Assembly (NCBI GenBank): GCA_016169945.1
Contig: JADLSH010000367.1
Coordinates: 9,321,001 to 9,385,000, forward strand
DNA from: Trachythela sp. YZ-2020
Taxonomy: Eukaryota > Cnidaria > Anthozoa > Malacalcyonacea > Clavulariidae
DNA length: 64,000 bases
Direction of reading: 5' to 3'
Shown: in pieces, positions 45,445 through 56,891 of the stretch
How the letters are laid out: each line of letters starts with the position of its first letter
Position numbering within the stretch: position 1 is the stretch's first letter
Notes under the pieces: model-generated
Databases searched by the model: none
Told to the model about the DNA's origin: nothing
Seen by the model: the letters and a program-made list of their open reading frames with translations, nothing else
Position numbers and translations under genes: made by a program

Positions 45445-46028
45445 CAGACCGGTGTCACAGCGGATTTGGACCCCCCCCCCTCAAAATGCCCCCGGTCCGG
45501 ATTTGGACCTATGGGGGTCTATATCCGCTAGCAGATTTGCACCCCCCTCACGGATTTGGACCCCCATCAATTCAACTCTCTGCGAAAGGCTCGAAATATC
45601 GGTGCTAATTACTCACATTTTTATATGCCTTTCGAAATATTTCAATTAACGATCTGTGACGAAAAGTAGCAAAAACTCGCAAAATCTCAAGTTTCAATAC
45701 CCATGTGCTTTCAACTGCTCCGCGCCTAGTCGTTTCTCATAAAAATCTGTTTAAAGTATAAGCGATTGACCAAGATAAGACCTATGATTAAAGCATTGAG
45801 ATTCACAAAATTTTGGTAGGAATATTTCTTCATTGCCTAAAAATAACCGATTCAAACTTCCTACTCAGGTCCCAGAAAATATATCTGATTTCATGGGAGG
45901 TCCATTTCCGCGGAAGGGGGTAGATATCCGCTAGCGGATTTGGACCGTGGGGGTTTAAATCCGCTAGCAGATATGGACCGGGGGGTCCAAATCCGCGGAG
46001 TGTCCAAATCCGCTATGACACCGGTCTG
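45445..46028. mobile_element. GGTGTCACAGCGGATTTGG element, copy 1
   Basis: Ends are CAGACCGGTGTCACAGCGG and the complement of CAGACCGGTGTCATAGCGG. Next to each end are several ATCCGCTAGCRGATNTGGAC units built on the palindrome TCCGCTAGCGGA, with C or G homopolymers. The interior (about 45,570-45,890) is AT-rich. Second copy at 53,804-54,364. Confidence 0.8.
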
Positions 46029-46311
46029 AAGTCATCCCACTCGCTGGACCGACTATCTTCAGACCGGGACGAATTCAGAGCGGGATGAATGTAAACACCG
46101 ACAAATTATTTTCAGACCGGTCTGAATTTTAGTACAACGCTGATAATAAACAACGGTATAGACAAGATTAACAACATCAATTGTGGACTGCACTTTTGCT
46201 ATACGCAATAGAGTGTGTAATGCTTTTCGTACCGGTCTGATGTAAACGTAGTGACAATTTCAATTTTCATCCCGTTCAGACTTCGTCCCGGTTGTAAACG
46301 GCGCCTAAAAG

Positions 46312-46535
46312 CCCGTTCAAAACCATTCCAATGATGTTGGCCCATTGATGTTGGCCCATTGATGTTGGCCCGACGATCTTCGATGAAAATTTTGAACAAA
46401 GTCAAACCTAAGCAACATCTTCCAACATCAGACATCATCATCACCAAATATAGTGTTCAAACAGACCCAACAATGTTGCATTCAACAATTTAGGAAGATG
46501 TTGGGCCAACGTGTTGGATTGGTTTGAACGGTGCC
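46312..46535. mobile_element. GATGTTGGCCC MITE
   Basis: Left GCCCGTTCAAAACCATTCC and right GGATTGGTTTGAACGGTGCC are inverted copies. GATGTTGGCCC is repeated in tandem at the left end (46,333-46,372), and AAGATGTTGGGCC lies at the right. Confidence 0.65.
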
Positions 46536-47159
46536 ATCCAGTCATGATCCAGTGATCGGAATGTTCCATTGTCTTTTCATTGTTTTGAAAATCCCACTGT
46601 TCTCCATGCCATCCAATCACTCGTCGTTGTGACATTTCTGACGTTATGCAAAGGCATGTGGCTATGCCGATGGGGCGATGCTTGCCCAGTGCTATTGTTT
46701 TAATTAATTATTCATTGATGAGTAAAATCCTTTGTCTACATGAAAAAATGTTCTCCTTCAATTATCACTAACAATGGTCCATGCTTTCTTCAATCACTTT
46801 GTACGATTGACTTCATCATACACAAATCTTTTGAAATTTTGCTTATCGATTATTTCAACAGTGTTACGGTTCAGCGATTCGACGAGATTATGCCATATTG
46901 AACGATTGCTTCATTTTGCCAAAAATTCATTGTCTTCACCGTGCACAAGTTAACATTAACATTAACTAAAAGATATAACGAAGACTTTGGCCTAATTTTT
47001 AGACCACCTCTTGATCGACTTGTGGTGAAAAGGGGTTTAATGTGATGTTACACTGGAGAATTTTCAACGGCGATTCGCAACCAACGCGTTACCAAGCCAA
47101 TCAAATTTCATGTAATACATTCGCATTACAAATCGATGTTTGAAAATTGATCCGTGTAA
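46536..47159. other. Intergenic, no gene seen
   Basis: AT-rich. A short GGAGAATTTTCAACGGCGAT block near 47,054 looks like an element end. No exon or RNA gene is supported. Confidence 0.45.
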
Positions 47160-47435
47160 ATGCCGTTTTCCACTTCAAACGTATCGTAACGCACCGTAGC
47201 ATTTTCTTTGATGTCGAAGTCGTTAGTTCTACCCGAGTGCTGCCAGGAAATAAAGAAATACGCTTCGTTAAGGCTAGTTCTCATATGTCGCCGATGGTCG
47301 GCGATCTATTGTATTCTCTGCCGACAGACAAAGCATTTTACACACCAATGGCCACCGACAATGCATGACATCGCCGATTCTTGCGACATATGAGAACTAG
47401 CCTTTACGATATGGTTGAAGTGGAAAACAAGCCTG
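47160..47435. mobile_element. Nested MITEs upstream of the perilipin-like gene
   Basis: Outer ends CCGTTTTCCACTTCAAACG and GGTTGAAGTGGAAAAC enclose an inner element, 47,271-47,403. The inner arms AAGGCTAGTTCTCATATGTC and GACATATGAGAACTAGCCTT are perfect complements. The outer left end also occurs alone at 54,785-54,815. Confidence 0.65.
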
Positions 47436-47659
47436 TGCAAAATTGTGCATGGTGAAATCCTCTGGGTGAAATCAATGCGTGGTACAATTAATGAAAGCAA
47501 TCGTCCAATTCGATTTCAATAAAAATATTTTCGCTTTGTGTTAGCAAAGCCTCCGGGACTTGCGTCACCACATGTGAAGAACAGACTTTAAACCAAGGGT
47601 ATAAAACAAAGCATATATTAAGGTGCGGCTGTACAGACTTCGTTTGCAAAGCTTCGAGT

Positions 47660-50600
47660 ATGGCGGCAAAATCAGAACAACCTAAAACCGCACAGCCAGA
47701 AGAATTAGAAAGCAAGGACTCTACAGTTGACGAAGTTGAAACCGAAAATCTAAGTACCAAATTTAGCAATATAGCGGTTGTAAACTCCTCTTTGCAAACC
47801 GTCACAAAGACATGCCATACCATTAAAGAATCGAATTCGTATGTCGGTTATGGAATGACCGTCGCAGAATCTTCGCTAGACAAGGCATTCAAAGCTGGAA
47901 AAGCTATGTTAGACTCCAGAACTCTGGCTCCTATTACTAATTCTGCTATGGAGAATAGTAAGTTAAAGTTTTTTTGTAGAATATTCTTAGTTGTAGCGGT
48001 AGTTCGTTAAACCACAGTTAGTGGTTAAACTTCTGTTGACCTTGAGGCTTGGATTGGTTTGAGTTTAGATTCCCTGTTGGGGCATTCAGAATGATTTTAA
48101 TCCATTTGCACACCATATGTCACACCGCACGGTCTTTAACCACGCGGACATGGTTATATAATTTAAACTGAGGATGCTTAGGCGAATCGCCTAGGCGAGA
48201 TAAATATGTTCCCATGTAAGCACATTTCTCACGTAACTCGCCAACAGAGCATGCATATTTCCTTTGTTTTCCTACTTTGATAAATAACATAGCCCAATAA
48301 TTACAATGTATTCGGCGGTCAAATAAAGTCTATAAACAGGCCCTAAGAAACAACCGAATCGTTTAAGGCCAAAGTACCAAAATTGTCCAAAGCCATATTG
48401 AACGTTTAAAGATGACTTTATTAAGAGAGCCATCAATTTGGGTAAATCTTATCAAATTATTAATACTATTTCAAAAACAAGTAGTTTAACTAAATATTTC
48501 AACATTATTGCATAATATTAGATCAACAAGGCTGGGTTCTTTTTAAACATGTCTCGTGAGTGGGCAGTTCCAGCCGTTAGCCATAAATTTGGCATAATAG
48601 ATATATTAAAATACTTTTCTATTTTTTATTTTAGTTCGATATCTGGACAAAGAAGCTGGAGTGATGGTCGATAAATTCTTAAAATCAACTGACAAACAAG
48701 GAGACGAGGGACATCCCAACGGGGGAGTGCAACAGCTCTCCGAAAATACAACAGCCGAATCTGATAGCCTCGCTGTCAAATATGAATCTATGATTTACTT
48801 TTTGGGACGAAAATTTGTTGAGGTAAAAGGAATTTGCGTGTTTATTGTGATGATTTTAATATTATTTATTTATTTCCCACTGGGAAAAAGTTGAGTATGA
48901 AGGGGTGGGCCATGTTAATGATTTAAGAGGGAACACTAAATGCCATCACCCTCCTGGCCCCCTCCCAAATAAAAAATGAATGGTCACTATACAGAATTAG
49001 TTTAGGCCGATTTGTGACCTGAGTTTGAACAACTCATTCTCGTTTGATGATTTACCCTTCTCAAACTCATTAATAATTCATGAGCAAAACACAAAGGAAA
49101 TCACCACCGTATCGTTGTCTTGATACCACGGTAATAAACACCCATAAATTAACTCCACTTTCGCGTTGAATTTCTCTTTAAATACTGGTTTGTTTGAGAA
49201 GCTATATCACACACTCGAAGTCGTTTATTATAATGATTTAAAAACACCTCAAAGTATGTTAAAAAAACTCGGCTAGCGCCTTGTTTTATTCAACACACTT
49301 TTCGGTGTCTCAAATCACTATAATAAACTCCTTCTCGTGTGTGATATATTACTTCTATAATCGCTGTTATTATTTTAGATGACATCTTTTCTGATATTTT
49401 TGCCATACGTTGGCCCGAAGTACGCGTTCGCTACAATTTTGGGACTGGTAAGTAGTCGTAATATCTTGAAGGTGTGACGCCAGTGTAGGTCTATACAATA
49501 AGCTTCGAGTCTTTAGGATAAAACTACCTGAAAATTCAACAAGAACGGTTCAGGCGAAGCCCCTTCGTCTGGAAACTTAACGCCAAAGTTCTTGTTGAAT
49601 TTTTCTGGTAGTTTGATCGATCCCAAAGACTCGAAGCTTATTAAAAAGTAGCCTTGAACCCATTTACTGTTGACCTCAAAAAGTTCACGCCAGAATGATC
49701 GACAAAACGAAGCATTGCTTTCCCCTTCAGGCTTGCGAAGGCAAAGTCAAAGCTATTCACATTCTTGCGTTTGCCTCGATAGCGAAAATCAGGCTCTATT
49801 TTCGCTAGTGAATAACTAATGTAACTTCATGTAGTGCTTGATTTGAAGCATTGCTATATCTCGTTAATTAAGTGAGGTTTGGGAAATTGCACGGTTAGCA
49901 TTGGGGTAAGGGTTAAGGACAAATTAAGGTTAAGGACACTAATTTTTGCTGCAAAACTTGCAACGCGATTTCTGCAAAGAGCCATGTTATATATGTAGAA
50001 ATGTACGCGCACAAAAACAATCCGCCGATATTATCATTCTCATTTATGTATTTGTCGTCGTCTTGGCATGTTTAGCGAGAAAAAATATCGGCAAAGTAAA
50101 ACGAGATTCATGCTCACAATTTCTCTTCTAATATACTTTTTACTTAACATTGCTTTGCAATTGTGTCCGAATTGCGTTGCAATTTCGGCAGCAAAAATTG
50201 CCTTGTGTAACATGGCCTTAACGCGTATCCAAATTCTAACTTTAATCCTAACTCTAATCCTAACCCTAATCCTAAGCGTAAATCCTAATCCTTGTGACGT
50301 CATTTCCGGATGGTAACATGCTAAGTTGCCCGAAACTAGTCGAAGCAAAGAGAAACAAAAAGAAAGCGCGCAGAAAATTAACGTGATTTGGAAATGGCTA
50401 TTTTACTGTCCGTTGCTTTCTCAGTTTCAAGGCAGCACAAACGAAGTAGGTCGCAAGCGAAAAGAACGCAGCTCGCTGTCGGAGGAAGTGAAATACATGG
50501 AGCCTTCGCCTGTGAAAAGAAAATATGGCGACAGACTGAGCACTTCGTCCGAAGAAGGAACATTAATCGAAATACTTCACGATTATATAAGCGAAGATGA

Positions 50601-52893
50601 TCCCGATTATGAGCCAGAGGAGCACGAGTCCGAGGATACTAGCGAGGAGTCTGGGAACGAAGAAAACAGGGGGGAGAAAGTTAAGGAGTGTTTAGATTTG
50701 ACACAAGAATTAGAAGAGGTAAACTATTGTAGCGTAGAATTTAACGCGCTCCGTAAGTAACGTTAACTCCCCTCCCCCCCCCCACAAATGCGCCCCTCCT
50801 TTAAATACATTACGTATGTTTTTATCTCAAAATTCCACGGGTAGCACCCTGTATAGATTACAGGGCCTTTTGAATAATTTTTTATTGGAACGAGTGGAGG
50901 TCCTCTAGGAGAAGCAACCTAACTAGGAGGCTGTGAACTGGAAAAGTACAGTATGAACTAGCTTCTAGCGGGTATTATTAACTAAGTGTACGAGCGCACG
51001 GGAAGCATCTTTTGAGTCAGTGCAAGCACATTTTAGAATTCTGATTTTCCAAATGTATATATTCATCTTAAATTTCTATATGCCTGCAAAAATGCATCCT
51101 ATATAATCCTATTTATATCGCAGTTATGAATTTTGCTGGCAGGCAGAAAATACATTATTCATGATCTTCACTGGGGGCACAAAGTCACGACCGGAAATTG
51201 CACAGAAAAATGGCTATGCCGCTGAGCATGCGCTCTTTTTGTTTCGCTTTGTTTTGATTATTTGTAACAAAATAAGGCTCAAATTTTAAGATAAAAGTGG
51301 TTTTAATTATGCTCGAGTAACGTAAAATTGTTTTGGGGAATTTTAGCCGGGTTTTTAACCTAAATTTCTACCAACTAAATCATCAAAAACTTTGCCGGCC
51401 ATGTCTTAAAATAATTCAGTATTTCGCATCATCATTACGGAGTACACGTTAGCATGTACAATCTACGTATATGTTGAAAAGGCCCTGGTAAATTGCACGT
51501 TTAATTATCTTGTTAGATGGGAATTCCTCTTAGTCCCCAAATCCAGAAACATGTGGAAAAGATAAAGAATGAAGCGAAAGAGGTATTTGAAACTACTGGT
51601 ATTTCTTGTTCATTCATTGGAGTTAATATCCAAATTAATTTAATGCATATTTCGTCATGCTAAATAATCCGCTATTTTGGGTTGTATTATCGTGAATTTC
51701 ATTTCGCTTATATCTTGCGAAATAAGCTATATCTCGCTAGAATCCTTGAACAACGAGGAGTATTTTGAGTTATTATAACTCGTGTTATTAAGGAAAGTTA
51801 GCGTACGATTAATGTCAGCCGTGTTGAGTTTAATTGTAAGTAGAAATTGCTTAGTTCTCTCGAGTGCTTCGAGGGTTTTTCTCCGGGTACTCCGGTTTTC
51901 CTCCCTCACCAAAAACTAACCCTTAGTCTGGTAACCTTGATCGGACTAGTCTAAATAACCCTCGGAACCTCTGTCAAGGCTTTCCGTCCATGCACGTCAG
52001 AGTGGTTAACATAATAGATTAAACTAAAGTAATTCATACTGGTATAATACATGAACAAATAATGAAGTTTTTAGATGAAGCCAATTTTTTCATCAAATGT
52101 AGAATTCAACTGCTCTTAACGAATCAAGTTTTGCAAATGCTTTAGAAATATAGTATTGTAATCCAGCAAACCCATTTAACAGCATATAAATTTTGTTCTT
52201 CGAAAGGTTGAGGCAATTAAATGCCAATCTACTCCTAAGAAAACGGGAGAAAATCAACAATCTTCTTCCACCCACGACCAAAATCAAACAACAAAAGAAA
52301 AGACAGCCGAAACGACCACCCAAGCAAAAACCGAACGTAAAATCTCGGATTCGAATGCCAGCGAACAACAATTGGAAGAAATACCTCTTAAAGAGTTTAC
52401 AAACGAAGTCAAAAATAAGACGGAAGCTTCGAAAGACGCGAAAGAAAGCAAGGGAGGGAAGATTGACCCTTTATCTAAAACTCGAAAAAGCTCGAAATCG
52501 CCATTGCTAGAGAAATTGCTTTCTCCAGGAAGGCGAAGTAGACGAAGCCAAAAAGAAAAAACGAAATCGACCGAGATGGAAACCGCTTGCCTTGCCGAAG
52601 ATGTCGCCGAAGAAAGCGCGAGTAAATCCGAAGATAAATCGAAAAAGGAGACTAAAATTCATGCTGAAAAGTTGAGCGATAGTTCAAAAAAGACCAAAGG
52701 CGAAGCCAAGGTGGGAGATGCGACGAAATCGAAAGGAAAGTCGGATGAGGGGCAAAAGAAGTCGGAAAAGGCAGAAAAATTAAAAAGTGAAGTGGAAACA
52801 AGCGAAAGCCATCATCACCATGAAAGTGAACCACTTTCAACTATAACTGGTGCTTTTGATGTTTTCAAATTTGGCGGGAAAAAGTCGAAGTGA
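47660..52893 (+). CDS. Six-exon Lys/Glu-rich protein, tentative perilipin-like (533 aa)
   Basis: Exons: 47660-47957, 48635-48822, 49379-49447, 50425-50718, 51517-51582, 52207-52893. Introns are GT-AG and phases agree (1602 nt). Residues about 36-110 (FSNIAVVNSSLQTVTKTC..., AESSLDKAFKAGKAM) resemble the PAT region of perilipins, lipid-droplet coat proteins. This is my best guess and not secure. Exon 3 is a 23-residue hydrophobic segment (FLIFLPYVGPKYAF). Exon 4 is acidic with a basic patch (PVKRKYG). The long last exon is low-complexity K/E/S with HHHHE near the end and the C-terminus FDVFKFGGKKSK. The alternative is a lineage-specific membrane-associated scaffold. An AATAAA at 53,186 is a plausible 3' end. 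Confidence 0.65.
49058..49352 (-). mobile_element. Conserved-loop hairpin element, copy B
   Basis: Almost identical to copy A over about 290 bp, ending just before exon 3 of the perilipin-like gene. The loop CTCGGCTAGCGCCTTG is at 49,268-49,283. Stem arms TTTATTATAATGATTT / AAATCACTATAATAAA carry small differences from copy A. Confidence 0.75.
49498..49642. mobile_element. Foldback AATAAGCTTCGAGTCTTT
   Basis: The left arm AATAAGCTTCGAGTCTTT...ACTACCTGAAAATTCAACAA pairs with the right arm TTGTTGAATTTTTCTGGTAG...AAAGACTCGAAGCTTATT. The loop holds GGCGAAGCCCCTTCGTCTGG. It is a diverged relative of the larger foldback at 56,397-56,891. Confidence 0.7.
50227..50292 (+). repeat. Degenerate telomere-like CCTAAT/CCTAAC run
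   Basis: About nine units of (T/C)CTAA variants such as AATCCTAACTCTAATCCTAA in intron 3 of the perilipin-like gene. An interstitial repeat, not a chromosome end. Confidence 0.5.
51645..51832 (+). repeat. Dispersed intronic repeat, copy 2 of 3
   Basis: Shares CGTCATGCTAAATA, ATCGTGAATTTCATTTCGCT, TATATCTTGCGAAAT, CCTTGAACAACGAGGAGTAT and GTTATTAAGGAAAGTTAGCG with 25,655-25,935, and in the opposite orientation with 62,765-63,118. Confidence 0.6.
51838..52020 (+). repeat. SINE-like repeat with CTCCGGGTACTCCGG core
   Basis: GGTTTTTCTCCGGGTACTCC and GGTTTTCCTCCCTC form a core I recognise from dispersed SINE-type repeats of marine invertebrates. It is followed by CCTTGATCGGACTAGTCTAA. There is no tRNA head, so this copy is partial. 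Family assignment is from memory. Confidence 0.45.
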
Positions 52894-53803
52894 GATTGTG
52901 GCGTTTATATGGTTTATGGCGAATCTATAATTTCAAATGGAACAAAAAATTGATATGATATGCCATGAAAACGTCCTATTATATCATGACTGTGACTTTA
53001 AAGTTCAAATATCTAAATTTAATATATGTCTTTACATACTCTCAATGTGTGTTTTTCAATTGATCTACTGGAAAATTTATAAATGACCAGGAAGAAATGA
53101 CATTGCTTGTACAGCTTACAGAAGCAACATTTTTGGAATCTTCGAATATGGTTAGAGTGTTAAAATTAGTGTATAAATGAAATTGAATAAACAACTTATA
53201 ATTTAAAAAAGATATATCAGACTAAATTGATCAGACAAATAACTATATATAATCAAATTTGACAAAAAAACAAAACCGGGGGCAATGGCCAAAATGCTCC
53301 CCTTGACATAAATAAAACCAAGTTTAAACTTTCAATCCATTCTGTTCGCAATTCAAGAAAAATTTTAATGATTGGCAATGCAATTTTGAATTAAGAATTT
53401 AGAATTTGACTCCTAAAAGTTGACTTCAACCGAAATACCAGGACAAAACCTTCGCCTTCGGTCCTGCTGGAGGACACCATTGTAATCGAAATTGTAATCG
53501 GGCAATTGCATGTCGAACCCCAGTCACATAGATATAAAAAGCAACGGTCATATTTAAGGCAACAAACAACCCATTCTTAAGCTAAAGTGTGATCTTTGTT
53601 GAGTTTTAGAATACATACAGCTATGTCAAACATCACAAAACTCTCGTACTATTATTTGATGTAATGCTATTTTATTGTCTAGTAGTATTTTTTGGTGTCT
53701 TGCAATCTGTGGCTACACCTTCTCTTATGCGTGTGTATGTCCTTCTTCGTCTACAAACAAAGAAATAGAAATAGGAATTTCTAGACGTTCAGCCTGGTTT
53801 TGA
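52894..53803. other. 3' flank, no gene seen
   Basis: Contains the candidate AATAAA (53,186-53,191) of the upstream gene. The rest is AT-rich with no recognisable element ends. Confidence 0.5.
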
Positions 53804-54364
53804 CTGCCGGTGTCACAGCGGATTTGGACCCCCCCTCAAAATGGACCCCCCGGTCCATATCCGCTAGCGGATATGGACCTATTGGGGTCTATATCCGCTA
53901 GCAGATTTGGACCCCTCTCGCGGATTTGGACCCCCATAAATACCCCCCTGGAATCTTCATTGCCTAAAAATAGTAAAGTGAATCTTATTAAAGTCAGCTC
54001 ATTTTTTGAAACAACTACCAATCTTTAACTGTGCCCGCTTTGTTTCATATAAATACAATGCCTTTAAACTAATGACTTCCCAACTACGTCAACGCTACAG
54101 TTCTGTAAATGTTTATTTCAGTGAACGAAAGTGCTGCTATATACATTTTTAATGATTAGTATGATTAAATGAGTCCTTACTTGCAGTCGCAAAAGTTGTT
54201 ACAAATTTCTTAAGGACCTAAGTAGGTCTTTCTACTGAGGACCCATAAAATATATCTGATTTCATAGGGGGTCCATTTCCGCGGAAAGGGGTGCATATCC
54301 GCTAGCGGATATGGACGGGGGGTCCAAATCCGCGGGGGGTCAAAACCGCTGTGACACCTGTCTG
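53804..54364. mobile_element. GGTGTCACAGCGGATTTGG element, copy 2
   Basis: Same architecture as 45,445-46,028: GGTGTCACAGCGGATTTGG ends, flanking arrays of ATATCCGCTAGCGGATATGG, and an AT-rich interior. The interior differs more from copy 1 than the ends do. Confidence 0.8.
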
Positions 54365-55195
54365 CCGGTTCTTTGCTTCTACTTTTCAACGATTTACGGC
54401 CATTAATGCATCATTCACATTTTTGAAAAACTGTTTTGGAGGTTATTTTCCCAAAATTGCTAAATCTACTTTAAACTTTATATACAAGTTTTCAAGCATA
54501 TCAAATCAGAGCGGGGTAATCCGCTATCGGAGTTTAGGTTCAGTGACACTATCAGCCGGCTTAACTCCGCGGTATATGGGACAGCGCGCTAACCGCATCT
54601 GCCATCTAGTCTCCCCCCCCCCTCAAGCGCGTCAAAGGTAAGTGGGGCTGGCGTCTTTCAGAGTTGTGACCTTGATGTCGCCATTTTTGGCATGTAAGTA
54701 ATTTTTTGCCGTAAATCTCTTCATCAATTTTTATCCAAATTCAACCAAAAATTGATGTTTTGTTTCTGGCGTACGGCCTAAAGGCCGTTTTCCACTTCAA
54801 ACGTATCGTAACGTAACGTACTCGTATCACTGTTTGATAGTCAGTTTTAAGCTTCCTGTTGACAAACCCGCACAAACAAACAAACCCACCCAAGTGGAAA
54901 CATAACCTGGTGGAGGTAATATAGCGTTTGGTGCGTTATTGAACAAGTTGTTGAAGAAAGTCAACTCACTTTTCTTGTAGCATACGCCAGCATTATCGTC
55001 CCAACAGTTTCCGAACACTACACATTCTTCGTTCCCAAAACCATGGTATAGCTTGCGGTGATCAGGAATCACATCGCATGTTGCTATATTGAATATGAAC
55101 ATAAATATTTGTAATTCTCATCAATATTTCATGAAGAAAACACAACTGAGGGACTATGTCATAGCGAGAGGAAGTGAGAATATTACCACAGGTCT
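54365..55195. other. Intergenic, no gene seen
   Basis: A solitary CCGTTTTCCACTTCAAACG end (54,785) related to the 47,160 MITE. No exon is supported. The minus-strand open frame at 54,827-55,102 has no recognisable domain. Confidence 0.4.
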
Positions 55196-55620
55196 CATCT
55201 CTGAGCAAGCAAACAAAACAAGCAACTGCAACCAAAACAACAACGGCTACAATAGGAACAACAACCACTGCCACAACAACAGCGAGAATAAATTTAAACA
55301 TTGCAACAGCACATCAAAGCAACGAGAGCAATAGCAACGTTATCCAACAACGACCGAGCAACGGAAACAACAATTTAGAAACGAAGACAACAATAGGCAA
55401 CGATGACGACAACGGCAGCAACAGCAACAATACCAACAACAACAACAACAATGACAACAGCAACAACAACAGCCGCATCAACATCACTGAACAACAACGA
55501 CAGCAACTGCTCTGAACAACAAGAGCAACAATGGCAGCAACAGCAACAAGAGCAAAACTGACAGCGACACCACAGCCACCAACAACATCAACATCAAGAG
55601 TAACAAGTCAACAACAGCAT
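55196..55620 (+). repeat. Degenerate (CAA)n/(AAC)n tract
   Basis: Over 400 bp of CAA/CAG/AAC triplets. It yields long Asn/Gln/Thr-rich open frames in several frames, which are compositional artefacts. Confidence 0.8.
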
Positions 55621-55823
55621 CTGAACTTCAAAACTGGAATATCTAAAAATGATTAGAAAAAACGGGAAGACATAATTTAAACCAAACTAAACAAGATAAT
55701 TCTTTGCTTTAAACTTACAAAATCCGAAGCCTGCTTCAGTCTCGATAATGGAGCCTACAACACAAAATAAAATGTTTTGCGTCAAAGTCCGCCAGGTACT
55801 TTGGACACCCACTGATCTCATTG

Positions 55824-56093
55824 TCAGTGGCGGACACTAGGGGGGGGGCAAGCTCCCCCCCCCCCCAAATATTTCTCAAAGCCTTTGTATGATAGCTGAC
55901 TAACTGTGTGACAAAACTGTATTAATGATTTTACAACCACAAAAGCCTTGATAGGCTATAATTAAAGCAAATTTGCATAAAATTTAAGCAAAAAAGGTTT
56001 CATGAATTGAGATTTGCATCAACAAAAGGGTGGTTTATATGTTGGCAACCTAAGTTCGCACCCCCAAAATTTCGCGAATTGTCCACCACTGCT
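55824..56093 (+). mobile_element. GTGGCGGACACT-type MITE (full)
   Basis: Ends AGTGGCGGACACT and TGTCCACCACT. G and C runs lie at 55,840-55,866, and the interior has AAGCCTTTGTATGATAGCTG. A partial reversed copy is in AP3B intron 7 (27,835-28,000). Confidence 0.7.
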
Positions 56094-56396
56094 TATCATT
56101 ATTATACCATATGATATGGTATTTTAATATTGAATCAACGCGAAAGTGACGTCGGTTTGGTGTGTTTATCGCTAAAGTATTAAGAACAACTTAAAAACAA
56201 AAAATGTGCGACTTGAATTGGTAGGAATCATTAAGCGTTACGGGCGCAGTTTGTGGTTAGTTCAGATTAATTGTTCGTCACGTGTGTATTGTATTTTCGG
56301 CCAACTAACCAATAGCAATGCTTTGGTTTACTTATCCGTCCGTGACTTGAACAATTGATTAGTTGCAAGACTGGTATTGGTAGATTGATAAGCTTT

Positions 56397-56891
56397 GGGT
56401 TTTTAACGGATCAATCTATCTGAAAAATTCAACAAAAATTTCGACGTTTCGAGCGAAGGCCCTTCGTCTGGAAGTAAATAGCCTACTAACTTACACACGT
56501 AGAAATCTCGCATCTTGTCAACAAGATGTGTTCGCAACAGACTTGTTGTAAGCTTGTCAACAAGTTGTAACAATGTTGTCATTTTATCCAGTTACGTTGT
56601 CACTTGTTAACAAGTTGTTGAATTGCAGGACGATAACAAGTTGTTGGAACAATTTGTAGCAAGTCTGTTGAATCAACAACCTTGTAGCAAGTTGTCAACA
56701 AGCCGTCGACAACTTGTTAACAAGGTGGAAACGAACAGTGTAAACACATTCTGATAACAAATTGTTTAAACAGCACTGGTGCAAGTTTGCTGCAGGTTTG
56801 TTACGAGCAACGACGAAGGGCCTTCGCTCGAAACGTCGAAGTTCTTGTTAAAATTTTCATGTAGATTGATCCTAAAAACCTGGAGCTTATT
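56397..56891. mobile_element. GACGTTTCGAGCGAAGG foldback split by a MITE
   Basis: The left arm (56,397-56,480) has GATAAGCTTTGGGTTTTT, ATCAATCTATCTGAAAA and TTCGACGTTTCGAGCGAAGG. The right arm (56,806-56,891) is its complement, CCTTCGCTCGAAACGTCGAA ... CCTGGAGCTTAT. Inserted in the loop is the ACAAGTTGT-rich MITE copy 2. The CGAAACGTC core next to a GAAGGGCC/TTCGC helix resembles the tail of Penelope-like elements. Confidence 0.7.
56492..56805. mobile_element. ACAAGTTGT-rich MITE, copy 2 (nested)
   Basis: The left end ACACACGTAGAAATCTCGCA matches the AP3B intron-10 copy, and the interior blocks follow the same order. The right end is truncated after TGCAGGTTTGTTAC, where the host foldback resumes. 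Confidence 0.7.

Noticed and set aside
50227..50292. Telomere
   Set aside because: A short degenerate CCTAAT/CCTAAC run inside an intron, with genes continuing on both sides.
55089..55515. Asn/Gln/Thr-rich open frames
   Set aside because: (CAA)n low-complexity DNA stays open in several frames. No initiation context, splice structure or domain.
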